This document shows positions 43,033 to 52,024 of a stretch of DNA of 64,000 bases, piece after piece; within the stretch, counting starts at the first letter, position 1, and the number at the start of each line of letters is the position of its first letter. Under the pieces are notes generated by a model. The model had not been told where the DNA came from and did no database searches. It saw only the letters and a list, made by a program, of their open reading frames with translations. The stretch comes from Mycobacteroides salmoniphilum (GTDB lineage: Bacteria > Actinomycetota > Actinomycetes > Mycobacteriales > Mycobacteriaceae), in assembly GCF_004924335.1 (NCBI RefSeq), contig NZ_CP024633.1:4154001-4218000 (forward strand), written 5' to 3'. A program made the position numbers and the translations under genes.

Positions 43033-45830
43033 TGCACGACAGCCCCATATTCGGACGCTTCGCCGGTGTCATCAGCAGACATGCCGCGGTGATCGTCGGG
43101 CTCCTGATGATGGTGGCCGGCGGTCTGATGGCATCGGCACCCAACCTCGAAGAACTCGCCCTGACCCACGGCAGCCCCATGATGCCGACCAACACCCAAT
43201 CCGCCGCGGCCCTCAAACACATGGCCAAGGCGTTCGGGGAGTCCGAGTCGAACAACACCGCCGCGGTCGTCGTCGTCAAGGACCAGCCATTCACCGAGGA
43301 GGATCGCCAGTTTCGTGCCCAACTGATGAAGGAGCTGCGAGCCGATACCGCGCACGTCGAACCGGGTATGGACATGTGGTCCGATCCGCAATTCGCCACC
43401 GCATCCGAAAGCCCGGATAAGAAGGTGGCGCTCGCCCAGCTGCAGCTGGCCGGGGAGATCGGCGGACCCAAGGCCATGGAATCCGCAAAGGCCGTGCAAC
43501 ACATCATCGATAACATCGCGAAGCCACCAGGCACCACCATCTATGCCACCGGAACGAGCCAGGCCGCCGCAGACCAGATCAACACGATGATGCGAGATGT
43601 CGTGATCATCGGAGGGCTGTCGCTCGTGCTGGTGGGCGGTCTGTTGCTTTTGGTCTACCGCTCGCTGGTGGTCGCGTTCCTGCCACTGATCACCGTGGGC
43701 GTTGCCGTCGGTATCGCGACCCCGGTGACCAGCTTCCTCACCTTGGCAGGGCTGATTCCGACATCCATGATGACCAACGCGTTGATGGGCGCGCTGGCGC
43801 TGGGCGCCGGCACCGACTACTCCATCTTCTTCATCGGCCGCTATCAAGAGGGCAGGCGTGCCGGCCTCAGCGTCGACGATGCGTTCCGCGCCAGTTACCG
43901 GGGGGTGGCACCGGTCGTGATCGCGTCCGGGCTGACTGTCGCAGGTGCGTTGTCCTGCATGTCATTCGCGCAACTGGACATGATGAAATCCATGGGTCTA
44001 CCGGGGGCCATCACGATGATCTTCACCGTGCTGTCCGCGGTGACAGTGACGCCCGGTGCACTGCTCATCGGGGCTCGCAGATTCGGCTGGTTCGAGCCCA
44101 GATCGACCATCCGGTCGACTCGACTGTGGCGCCGGGTCGGCATCCGGGTGGCGCGTTGGCCCAAACCGATATTCATCACGACCTTCACCGCCTTGATCCT
44201 GCTCATGATGGTGATCCCCAGCGCCTCGTTCAACTACGACGAACTGCAGTTCATCCCGAAGGACATGCCCAGCGCGGCCGGTATGAACGCGATTCAGGAA
44301 CACTTTCCCGCGGGACAGATGAACCCCGACATGATCTTGATCCGGGCTCCGGAAGACCTGCGCACCTCGGCCAATATCGGACTCCTGGAGAAGGCCGCAC
44401 AACAGATCACCAAGCTGGACAGTGTGGCATCGGTGCAGTGGATCACCCGGCCCACCGGCATGCCGATGGATCAAACCTCACTCATGTACAGCGTGAGGAT
44501 GGCCGGAACGATGATGTCGCAGAACAAGATTGTCATGGAACAACGGCAGCAGCGGATGCACACCATGACCAACGACATGAACTCGATGATGAGTACGCTC
44601 CAAGGCCTGCAGGGCACCTTGCGGACCGCGCAGCAGGGTGCCAAGCAATTCAGTGCCGCCGCCCAACCCATCCAATCCAGCCTGAATCAGCTTAAGTCAC
44701 AGATTAATTCGGCAATGGGACCCGTTCGTGAAGCAGTGCGTGCCCAACCCAACTGTGCCGCCGATCCGATGTGCGTAGGTGCGCAATCGACCTTGTCCAA
44801 CTTCGAGAACATGTCGAGCGTCACCGACCAGATGCGCAGCCTCGTCAGCACTTCGGGTTCCATGACCGGGGGCTTGACCCAGGCCGCGCGCACGATGCCG
44901 CGCATGGTCGAGTCCATGTCCTCGATGCAGGATTTGATGACCGAGACCAACGAGCAGATGACCCAGATGATGTCGCAGATCGACACCATGACCTCGCTCA
45001 TGCAGGACCTCGGCCGAAGCAGCGCCGGTACCGGAGACTACTTTTACTTCCCCGCACAGATGCTCTCGGACCCGCGATTCAAGCCATACCTGAAGATGAT
45101 GTTCTCCGAGGACGGCACCACCACCCGCATGATCGTCATCGGCAGCGGGAGCAGCTACGGCGACGAGGGCATCCAGCGCGTCCGAGACCTGGCGCACGAG
45201 ATGAAGTACGCGCTCAAGGGCACTCGTCTGGAGGGCAGCGTGATCGAAATCGCCGGGCCGGCAGCCCTGATCGGCGATATGCGGGTGATGCTCGACCGCG
45301 ACGAGAAGCTGATCATGATCGGCTGCCTGACAGTGATCTTCACCGTGGTGCTGCTTCTGCTGCGCGGGCTGGTGGCTTCGTTGATCGTTATCGGCTCGGT
45401 CTTGGTGTCCTTCGCATCCACCCTCGGGCTGGCCCTGGTGATCTGGCAGCATGTGCTCGGCATTCAGCTGCACTGGTCGGTACCGGTCGCGGTGTTCGCG
45501 ATCCTCATATCGGTAGGCGCCGACTACAACCTGCTAGTCGCATCGCGCTTCAAAGAAGAGATGAGCGCCGGCATCCGCACGGGGGTCGTCCGGGCCATCG
45601 CCGGCACCGGCGGCGTGGTGACCACGGCGGGACTGGTGTTCGCGATGACACAGTTCGCCATGATGGGGTCGAGTCTGGTCAACATCGCACAAATGGGTTC
45701 GACGATCGGGATGGGCTTGATCATCGACACGTTCGTGGTGCGCACCTTCACGGTGCCGACACTGGCGGTAATCCTCGACAAGAAGTTCTGGTGGCCGCTG
45801 CCGATGAACCAGCTCTGGCGGCGTTCCTAA
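43032..45830 (+). CDS. MmpL-family RND transporter
   Basis: A 932-residue MmpL. Both proton-relay pairs are intact: GAGTDYSIFFIGRYQEGRR in the first half and SVGADYNLLVASRFKEEMS in the second. An unusually Met-rich external coiled-coil insert occupies about residues 480-660 (DMNSMMSTLQGLQ, MVESMSSMQDLM, QMTQMMSQIDTMTSLM). It ends KKFWWPLPMNQLWRR, as in many MmpL proteins. It exports a lipid or siderophore together with the coupled MmpS. The cargo is unknown. Its 3' end overlaps the convergent membrane-protein gene by 4 bp. Confidence 0.95.
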   Translation: MHDSPIFGRFAGVISRHAAVIVGLLMMVAGGLMASAPNLEELALTHGSPMMPTNTQSAAALKHMAKAFGESESNNTAAVVVVKDQPFTEEDRQFRAQLMKELRADTAHVEPGMDMWSDPQFATASESPDKKVALAQLQLAGEIGGPKAMESAKAVQHIIDNIAKPPGTTIYATGTSQAAADQINTMMRDVVIIGGLSLVLVGGLLLLVYRSLVVAFLPLITVGVAVGIATPVTSFLTLAGLIPTSMMTNALMGALALGAGTDYSIFFIGRYQEGRRAGLSVDDAFRASYRGVAPVVIASGLTVAGALSCMSFAQLDMMKSMGLPGAITMIFTVLSAVTVTPGALLIGARRFGWFEPRSTIRSTRLWRRVGIRVARWPKPIFITTFTALILLMMVIPSASFNYDELQFIPKDMPSAAGMNAIQEHFPAGQMNPDMILIRAPEDLRTSANIGLLEKAAQQITKLDSVASVQWITRPTGMPMDQTSLMYSVRMAGTMMSQNKIVMEQRQQRMHTMTNDMNSMMSTLQGLQGTLRTAQQGAKQFSAAAQPIQSSLNQLKSQINSAMGPVREAVRAQPNCAADPMCVGAQSTLSNFENMSSVTDQMRSLVSTSGSMTGGLTQAARTMPRMVESMSSMQDLMTETNEQMTQMMSQIDTMTSLMQDLGRSSAGTGDYFYFPAQMLSDPRFKPYLKMMFSEDGTTTRMIVIGSGSSYGDEGIQRVRDLAHEMKYALKGTRLEGSVIEIAGPAALIGDMRVMLDRDEKLIMIGCLTVIFTVVLLLLRGLVASLIVIGSVLVSFASTLGLALVIWQHVLGIQLHWSVPVAVFAILISVGADYNLLVASRFKEEMSAGIRTGVVRAIAGTGGVVTTAGLVFAMTQFAMMGSSLVNIAQMGSTIGMGLIIDTFVVRTFTVPTLAVILDKKFWWPLPMNQLWRRS

Positions 45831-46561
45831 CGGACGTGCGGCTGACTGCCCTGACCCACGGGGGCGGGCTGCCGGTCTCCGGCGGGCGCGGAACTGCTGC
45901 CGACGGGCCGGCTGGGTCGCTCCGCGGCCTGGATGGGCGAAGGCGCCGACTCCCCGGACGGGGGCAGCACCCGCAGCAGGTCGTTGAACTGGCGGACGGC
46001 CTTGAGGCCCTCGTCCCACTGCTCACGGTTGCTGTTGATCGGCAGCGCGGCCAGCGTCCAGTGTTGTTCGTTCCACAACACCTCCGCCGTCTCGGTCGCC
46101 GTGTGGGCGAAGGTGACCATGCGCCGGTCGCAAGCCCTACGGGCGGCATCCAGGTTGGTGGAGTAGACCATGCGCGGGCCGATGGCGCCCAGCAGCCAGA
46201 TATCGGATTCGCGGGGTTCCTGCATCACCTTGAGCCGCAGGTCCACCATGACATTGGTGCCCACCTTGCGGTGCAGCGCAATGATGGTCGCGACATCCTC
46301 CAGGTCGAAGACGTAGACGGCCTCGCCGCGGATCTGCCCGAGCACCACGTTGGCGGCCGCGGCCGCTCCCGCGCTCGACATCACGCCGCGGTTCCAGCGC
46401 TTGACGATCTCTTTGTCCTGCGACATGTAGTCGAAGCCGTGAGATCGCGCCCAGGCCTTCCGGCGGTGTCCGCGGCCGCGGCGGCGGCCGATATCGACGT
46501 ACAGCAGCACGCCCGCACAGACGAAGCAAAGTGCGGACAGCGTGAACCAAAGTAGAGCCAT
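45827..46561 (-). CDS. Membrane-anchored conserved protein (Rv0383c-like)
   Basis: A 244-residue protein with one N-terminal transmembrane helix (residues about 3-22, LLWFTLSALCFVCAGVLLYV), a basic stretch (GRRRGRGHRRK) that should be cytoplasmic, then a globular domain: HGFDYMSQDKEIVKRWNRGVM, IRGEAVYVFDLEDVATIIALHRK and DIWLLGAIGPRMVYSTNLD. A Pro/Ser-rich tail of about 45 residues ends it. No function is known. In M. tuberculosis, from memory, the same kind of gene lies between pyrE and clpB. Confidence 0.75.
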   Translation of the reverse strand: MALLWFTLSALCFVCAGVLLYVDIGRRRGRGHRRKAWARSHGFDYMSQDKEIVKRWNRGVMSSAGAAAAANVVLGQIRGEAVYVFDLEDVATIIALHRKVGTNVMVDLRLKVMQEPRESDIWLLGAIGPRMVYSTNLDAARRACDRRMVTFAHTATETAEVLWNEQHWTLAALPINSNREQWDEGLKAVRQFNDLLRVLPPSGESAPSPIQAAERPSRPVGSSSAPAGDRQPAPVGQGSQPHVR

Positions 46562-46652
46562 CCGCGACAGCCTAACCGGTACCGGCCCAACTACCGCGCG
46601 GAGCGCTCGGATCGTGACCGAGAGTTACCGGTCCGTGATGGGCCGAACAGCG

Positions 46653-46714
46653 CCGCGAGTGTGCGCTCACGGGGAGATATCCGTCGAAATCTCGCAGTGA
46701 GCGCACACTCGCGG
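46653..46714 (-). terminator. Long perfect hairpin after clpB
   Basis: CCGCGAGTGTGCGCTCAC (46653-46670) and its exact reverse complement (46697-46714) make an 18-bp stem; the 26-base loop holds a further GAGAT/ATCTC pairing. It starts 15 bp past the clpB stop. There is no U-tract. It probably terminates clpB. Confidence 0.72.
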
Positions 46715-46728
46715 TTCCTGTTGAGGCG

Positions 46729-49275
46729 TCAGCCCAGGATGAGCGAGTCGCCGTCGGCGCTCACGTTCACCGGAACGACGTCGCCGTCGTGCACCTCACC
46801 GGCCAGCAGCTGCTTGGCCAGCTTGTCGCCGATCGCCTGTTGCACCAGGCGCCGCAACGGACGCGCCCCGTAGATCGGGTCGAATCCGCGCTGGGCCAGC
46901 CAATTCTTGGCGGGTCCGGACACCTCGAGTGTCAGCCGCCGCTGGGCCAGCCGCTTCTGCAGCTGTTCCAGCTGGATGTCGACGATCCGCACCAGCTCTT
47001 CGGGGTTGAGCGGCTCGAAGATGAGCACGTCGTCGAGCCGGTTGATGAACTCCGGCTTGAACTTGGCACGCACCGCGGCCATCACCTGCTCTTCGGAGCC
47101 ACCGGCCCCCAGGTTTGACGTGAGGATCAAGATGGTGTTCCGGAAGTCCACCGTGCGTCCCTGACCGTCGGTGAGACGTCCCTCGTCGAGCACCTGCAGC
47201 AGCACGTCGAATACGTCCGGGTGCGCCTTCTCCACTTCGTCGAACAGCACCACTGTGTACGGGCGTCGCCGCACCGCCTCGGTCAGCTGACCGCCGGCGT
47301 CGTATCCGACGTATCCGGGCGGGGCACCGACAAGCCTTGCCACCGAGTGCTTTTCGCCGTACTCGGACATGTCGATGCGCACCATGGCGTGCTCGTCATC
47401 GAACAGGAAGTCCGCGAGGGCCTTGGCCAGCTCGGTCTTACCCACGCCGGTGGGCCCCAGGAACAGGAACGAACCGGTGGGCCGGTTGGGGTCGGCGACA
47501 CCGGCCCGGGCACGGCGCACCGCATCCGAAACCGCCTCGACGGCCTTTGCCTGTCCGACGACCCGCGCCCCCAGCACGTCTTCCATGCGCAGCAGCTTGG
47601 CGGTCTCGCCCTCCAGGAGCCGCCCGGCCGGGATACCGGTCCAGGCCGACACCACGTCGGCGACATCGTCCGGTCCCACCTCTTCCTTGAGCATGACGCT
47701 TTCGCGCGCCTGGACTCCGGGAAGCGCGGCCTCTAGTTGCTTCTCCAGGTCGGGGATGCGCCCGTAGCGCAGCTCCGCGGCCTTACCCAGATCGCCGTCG
47801 CGCTCGGCGCGATCGGATTCACCCTTGAGGGTTTCCAACTGCTCCTTGAGATCGCGGACCACGTCGATGGCGTTCTTCTCGTTCTGCCAGCGAGCGGTGA
47901 GCTCCGCGAGACGCTCCTTTTTGTCAGCCAGCTCTTCACGCAGCTTCACCAGGCGTTGCTTGGAGGCCTCGTCGTCTTCCTTGGACAGCGCCATCTCTTC
48001 GATCTCGAGACGGCGCACGACGCGCTCGACCTGATCGATTTCGACAGGGCGCGAATCGATTTCCATCCGCAGACGGGACGCGGCCTCGTCGACCAGGTCG
48101 ATGGCCTTGTCCGGCAGGAAGCGCGAGGTGATGTACCGGTCGGACAGGGTGGCGGCCGCCACCAGCGCGGAGTCGGTGATCCGCACGCCATGGTGGATCT
48201 CGTAGCGCTCCTTGATGCCGCGCAGAATGCCGACGGTGTCCTCCACCGAGGGCTCGCCCACCAGGACCTGCTGGAACCTGCGCTCCAGGGCAGCGTCCTT
48301 CTCGATGTACTTGCGGTACTCATCGAGAGTGGTGGCGCCGACCAACCGCAGCTCACCGCGGGCGAGCATGGGCTTGATCATGTTGCCGGCGTCCATCGCC
48401 GACTCGCCGGTCGCGCCCGCACCCACGATCGTGTGCAGCTCGTCGATGAACGTAACCAATTGTCCCGCAGAGTTCTTGATCTCATCCAGGACCGCCTTGA
48501 GGCGTTCCTCGAACTCGCCCCGGTACTTGGCGCCGGCGACCATCGAGCCTAGGTCCAGCGATACCACGGTCTTGCCGCGCAGGCTTTCGGGCACGTCGCC
48601 GGCGATGATGCGCTGCGCCAGTCCCTCGACGATGGCGGTCTTACCGACACCCGGCTCGCCGATCAACACCGGATTGTTCTTGGTCCGTCGACTGAGAACC
48701 TGCACGACGCGGCGGATCTCGGTATCACGACCGATGACCGGGTCGAGTTTGCCCTCGCGGGCCAGAGCAGTCAGGTCGGTGGAGTACTTCTCCAAGGCCT
48801 GGAATGTCGCTTCGGGCTCGGCGCTGGTCACCCGCCCGCTCCCGCGCACCTGCACAAAGGCATCGCGCAGCGCGTTCGGCGTGGCGCCGTTGTTGGCGAG
48901 CAACTTGGCGATATCGGAGTCACCGCTAGCCAGGCCCACGAGCAGGTGCTCGGTGGATACGTAGTCGTCGTTGAGCTCGGTGGCGAGCTGCTGTGCCGTG
49001 GTGATCGCAGCGATGGAGTCACGCGAGAGCTGCGGGTTGGCGCTGGCGTTGCTGACCTGGGGTAGCCGGTCGGCAATGGCCTGCGCCTCGTTGCGCACGG
49101 TCGCTGAGTCGACGCCCACAGCCTGCAGCAGTGGCGCGGCGATGCCATCGGTCTGGCTCAGCAGCGCCACCAGCAGGTGTGCGGGACGGATTTCAGGATT
49201 GCCCGCTGTGGTCGCTGCCTGGAGGGCAGCTGTCAGCGCGGCCTGGGTTTTGGTGGTCGGATTGAACGAGTCCAC
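46729..49275 (-). CDS. clpB: Chaperone ClpB (AAA+ disaggregase)
   Basis: An 848-residue protein from GTG with GGAGG five bases upstream. Domains in order: an N-terminal Clp repeat (1-150), AAA+ 1 with Walker A GEPGVGKT and Walker [10 protein letters not shown], the coiled-coil middle domain (about 400-520, [23 protein letters not shown] onward), and AAA+ 2 with [13 protein letters not shown] and [11 protein letters not shown]. It pulls polypeptides out of aggregates with ATP, together with DnaK, DnaJ and GrpE encoded nearby. A HAIR dyad overlapping a SigH-like promoter lies upstream, so heat and oxidative stress should induce it. Confidence 0.97.
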   Translation of the reverse strand: MDSFNPTTKTQAALTAALQAATTAGNPEIRPAHLLVALLSQTDGIAAPLLQAVGVDSATVRNEAQAIADRLPQVSNASANPQLSRDSIAAITTAQQLATELNDDYVSTEHLLVGLASGDSDIAKLLANNGATPNALRDAFVQVRGSGRVTSAEPEATFQALEKYSTDLTALAREGKLDPVIGRDTEIRRVVQVLSRRTKNNPVLIGEPGVGKTAIVEGLAQRIIAGDVPESLRGKTVVSLDLGSMVAGAKYRGEFEERLKAVLDEIKNSAGQLVTFIDELHTIVGAGATGESAMDAGNMIKPMLARGELRLVGATTLDEYRKYIEKDAALERRFQQVLVGEPSVEDTVGILRGIKERYEIHHGVRITDSALVAAATLSDRYITSRFLPDKAIDLVDEAASRLRMEIDSRPVEIDQVERVVRRLEIEEMALSKEDDEASKQRLVKLREELADKKERLAELTARWQNEKNAIDVVRDLKEQLETLKGESDRAERDGDLGKAAELRYGRIPDLEKQLEAALPGVQARESVMLKEEVGPDDVADVVSAWTGIPAGRLLEGETAKLLRMEDVLGARVVGQAKAVEAVSDAVRRARAGVADPNRPTGSFLFLGPTGVGKTELAKALADFLFDDEHAMVRIDMSEYGEKHSVARLVGAPPGYVGYDAGGQLTEAVRRRPYTVVLFDEVEKAHPDVFDVLLQVLDEGRLTDGQGRTVDFRNTILILTSNLGAGGSEEQVMAAVRAKFKPEFINRLDDVLIFEPLNPEELVRIVDIQLEQLQKRLAQRRLTLEVSGPAKNWLAQRGFDPIYGARPLRRLVQQAIGDKLAKQLLAGEVHDGDVVPVNVSADGDSLILG

Positions 49276-49317
49276 AACACCTCCGTTGGGTTGAGAGAAA
49301 TGCTTGTCAGTAGTTCC

Positions 49318-49350
49318 AACGTCGTCAGCCTTGAGTCTGTTCCGCTCAAC
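49318..49350 (-). promoter_or_regulatory. HAIR (HspR) operator overlapping a SigH/SigE-type promoter of clpB
   Basis: CTTGAGT-N7-GCTCAAC (49330-49350) is a close match to the HspR-binding HAIR consensus CTTGAGT-N7-ACTCAAG. On the minus strand GGAACA (49343-49338), 16 bp, CGTT (49321-49318) fits the SigH/SigE consensus. The -35 lies inside the HAIR spacer, so HspR binding should block this promoter. Confidence 0.7.
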
Positions 49351-49417
49351 TTTGAGAATTTTCGCGGTGCTGTGTCTAGCTCATCACACCTACGGGCACT
49401 CTGAACTAAATCCGGAA

Positions 49418-50335
49418 TCACACGCGGTGGCCGCGACCCTCCAGCAGCTCGCCGACTCGCGACAACACCGGAAGGACCCCGCCGCGCAGAACCGATCGGA
49501 GCTGGCGATTAAGGGGGGACTGGGGATCGAATCCACTCAAGGTGAACCACAGCTGGGTGCCACCAATCCGGGGAATCAGTCGCCACGTCATGCGCAGAGC
49601 GGTGATTCCGCCCAGGATCGGGATCGTGAAGGTGGACACGATGAGCTCGGGCTCACGCACCTGCAGAAATTCCATATCCACCCTTCCGGCGAATCCCAGA
49701 AGCGGAATCGGATAGGTGGTTATGGACAGCCGGCCACCGGTTTCCACCGACACCACATCGTGGTCGTTCACCAGGTCGCCGACAAACTCCTTCGAGGTAA
49801 TGACCTGCCACACAGTGCGCGATGAGTGGCGATAGAACTCGCCCAGGCTGAATGCCGTCGCGTCATCGGGCGGGGGATCCTCACCCGGCTCCGGAACAAT
49901 CAACAGCTCTTCGATGCGCGACATGACCAATGCCCAGATATCCCGAACCAGAACGCGAAGGCGCCCGTGAGCTGGATTGGCGAGGTCAAATCCACTGTGC
50001 ACAACCAGTAATCGCGTCCCTCCCGGCTCGGGATGGAGCGTCCACGTGACGCGCAAATCCCAGGAGTCCTCCGGCGTGGAGAATCGATAGACCATGCGTT
50101 CACCAGGCACGACGTCGGTGAACTCGCACTCACCGCGCCCGCCGAAATTCACCTCCGGCATCGGGAAGGTGGTGAACGTGAAGGACTTACCGGCCGCCAC
50201 CGAGTCCTCGCCGATGTCGGTGGTCCAATCAGAGATCGAGGCGGCCGACGTGATGACGCGCCACACCTGCTCGGCCGGATACGGGAAGAACTGCCCAACC
50301 GTCACCGATGTCAGGTCGTCCCGCGACGCGGTCAT
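49418..50335 (-). CDS. Tandem two-domain SRPBCC (START-like) protein
   Basis: A 305-residue protein made of two SRPBCC domains. Domain 1 (about 10-145) has QFFPYPAEQVWRVITSAASISDW and FTTFPMPEVNFGGRGECEF; domain 2 (about 160-300) has EFYRHSSRTVWQVITSKEFVGDL and ITTYPIPLLGFAGRVDMEF. The same residues recur in register, showing an internal duplication. SRPBCC domains hold hydrophobic ligands in a deep pocket; no enzyme is implied. Two single-domain relatives follow upstream, and the set lies between clpB and the flavohaemoglobin-like gene. Confidence 0.85.
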   Translation of the reverse strand: MTASRDDLTSVTVGQFFPYPAEQVWRVITSAASISDWTTDIGEDSVAAGKSFTFTTFPMPEVNFGGRGECEFTDVVPGERMVYRFSTPEDSWDLRVTWTLHPEPGGTRLLVVHSGFDLANPAHGRLRVLVRDIWALVMSRIEELLIVPEPGEDPPPDDATAFSLGEFYRHSSRTVWQVITSKEFVGDLVNDHDVVSVETGGRLSITTYPIPLLGFAGRVDMEFLQVREPELIVSTFTIPILGGITALRMTWRLIPRIGGTQLWFTLSGFDPQSPLNRQLRSVLRGGVLPVLSRVGELLEGRGHRV

Positions 50336-50374
50336 ACCCCTGAGATACCGCAGATACGTGATCTGCGTGGGCGA

Positions 50375-50911
50375 TCAGGCGGATACATCAGTGACCAGAC
50401 AGTGCGGAGGCCAATCCCGGCGGGACGGCGCACTGTCGATACATCGCCCGAGCTTGCCCATCGTTCCGGGCCAGCCACGCTCGGAAATCATCCGATAGAT
50501 GCGCGAGGCGGAATCGCTCATATCGAACCCGTCGTGACGCAACGTGACCATGGTGCCGCCGGGAACCTCGTGCAGTGTCCACGTCACCGTCCACTCCGTC
50601 TGCTTCGACGACTTCATATCCCACCAGCGGATCGACAGCACCCTACTTGGGGTAGCCGCGAGCACCTCACAGGACAGCGCGCCCGAGAAGTCGGCCATGG
50701 GCAAGGGAAACGCATTGAAACGGAACCTGGTGCCCACCTGCGGCCGAAATCCAATCGGATCCATCAACCATTCCTCCATGGCATCGGGACACGCCATCAC
50801 GGCCCACACTCGCGCGGGCGGATGCGGATAGAACTGATCCAGGATGATGGTGGCGATGTCGTTCACGTCGTCGGGCACAGCACTCTCCAGATTGATTGGG
50901 TTATCTTTCAT
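50375..50911 (-). CDS. SRPBCC-domain protein
   Basis: A 178-residue protein with one SRPBCC/AHSA1-like domain: DQFYPHPPARVWAVMACPDAMEEWLMDP, then FNAFPLPMADFSGALSCEVLAATPSRVLSIRWWD and WTVTWTLHEVPGGTMVTLRHDGFD. It lacks a signal peptide. It is most similar to the next upstream gene (matching WWD, FYPHP and CEVL-ATP segments), so the two arose by duplication. The ligand is unknown. Confidence 0.85.
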   Translation of the reverse strand: MKDNPINLESAVPDDVNDIATIILDQFYPHPPARVWAVMACPDAMEEWLMDPIGFRPQVGTRFRFNAFPLPMADFSGALSCEVLAATPSRVLSIRWWDMKSSKQTEWTVTWTLHEVPGGTMVTLRHDGFDMSDSASRIYRMISERGWPGTMGKLGRCIDSAPSRRDWPPHCLVTDVSA

Positions 50912-50948
50912 ACCCCATCAATCTGGGTCACCGCCGTGTTCTCATCTG

Positions 50949-51500
50949 TTAGCCAGGCAAACTCGGGCCGGAGGAGGGTTCGATGGCGCCGCCATCGGTG
51001 GGGATAGCCGCTGCACGATCGATGAGACGCCCGAACTTGGTCATCGCAGTCGGCCAGAATCGATCAGAGAGGGCCGCCATCCGCCGCACAGCAAGGTCAT
51101 CACTACTGAATGCCGGCCGGCTCAAAACCACCCTGGTTCCGTTCGGCACCGCGCTCAGTGTCCATGAGGTTCGCCAGGCCACGGGGGCGGGAACTTTCGT
51201 GTCCCACCACAAAATCGCCAGCATTTCGTTCGGCGTAGCCACCAAGACCTCACAGGCGATGTTCCCGGAATAGTTGGCAATCGGCACCGGAAGATCCATG
51301 AGCCGGTACCGCGTACCCGCCACCGGACGGAACCCGACCTGTTCGACGAACCAATCCCCCATGACATCGGGGTCGACCAAGACACTCCACACCCGTTCGG
51401 GCGAGTGTGGGTAGAAGAAATCGGCGACAACGTCCGTCGGATCGGGTAAATCGCCCACAGCGCTCGCTCCAATGTCGGTGGTGACACCTTTGTACTCCAC
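50949..51500 (-). CDS. SRPBCC-domain protein
   Basis: A 183-residue relative of the preceding protein: DFFYPHSPERVWSVLVDPDVMGDWFVEQVGFRPVAGTRYR, then LPVPIANYSGNIACEVLVATPNEMLAILWWDTK. The WWD and CEVLVATP stretches mirror those in its neighbour. It is probably the first intact gene of a three-gene run; just upstream lies a fragment of a TetR regulator in the same direction, as if a regulated operon lost its regulator. Confidence 0.85.
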   Translation of the reverse strand: MEYKGVTTDIGASAVGDLPDPTDVVADFFYPHSPERVWSVLVDPDVMGDWFVEQVGFRPVAGTRYRLMDLPVPIANYSGNIACEVLVATPNEMLAILWWDTKVPAPVAWRTSWTLSAVPNGTRVVLSRPAFSSDDLAVRRMAALSDRFWPTAMTKFGRLIDRAAAIPTDGGAIEPSSGPSLPG

Positions 51501-51528
51501 GGAGCTGGCGAGCGCCCAATTGAATCGA

Positions 51529-51754
51529 TTAGCTAAGCAAACCTAATTCGGAAGCATCGGCCGTAAGGTGCCGGTCGACGGTCGGAGCCAAGATGGCGAC
51601 CAGCTGCTCCCTGGTGAGCGCAACCAGCGGACCGATCTTGAGGGCGTATCGCAGGAGCGCCAGCACGTAGTTCTGCATGAACTCGCAAAACGCGCGATGC
51701 GCGTCGTCGTTGGTCGTTGCGGACTGCTTGCATCCGAACGGGAACCCGGAGCTG
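51529..51754 (-). pseudogene. C-terminal remnant of a TetR-family regulator
   Basis: One minus-strand frame reads about 70 codons as SGFPFGCKQSATTNDDAHRA, FCEFMQNYVLALLRYALKIG, PLVALTREQLVAILAPTVDR and ends with TAA at 51529. The pattern is that of a TetR ligand-domain C-terminus. An in-frame TAG lies just upstream near 51757 and no helix-turn-helix is present further on, so the gene is truncated. It directly precedes the SRPBCC genes. Confidence 0.5.
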
Positions 51755-52024
51755 ATCTAGCTCCACCCGAGGTGCCGACACGAATTTCGTGATTCCCCGT
51801 ACACCTGCACCAACCGATACCGGCAAACACCACAACCGCGCACTCCACCGGTCCTGTAGTCGCAAAAGCGTGCAGAGTCGGCGATTCCCAGCACATGATT
51901 GCTGCGGTGCGGAACTGCTCTCTTTTCGATCTGACCTCACGCAGTCCCAGACGGGCCGGGAACTTCCCTCCTAGACTGGCGTCTCGGTAGGCAGGACCCC
52001 GGAAAGGTGAGGCAACGGAAGCTC

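Noticed and set aside
51533..51940. Two minus-strand frames of 117-135 codons
   Set aside because: Arg/Trp/Cys-rich out-of-frame translations; the third frame of the same DNA reads as a TetR C-terminal remnant, which is more convincing.
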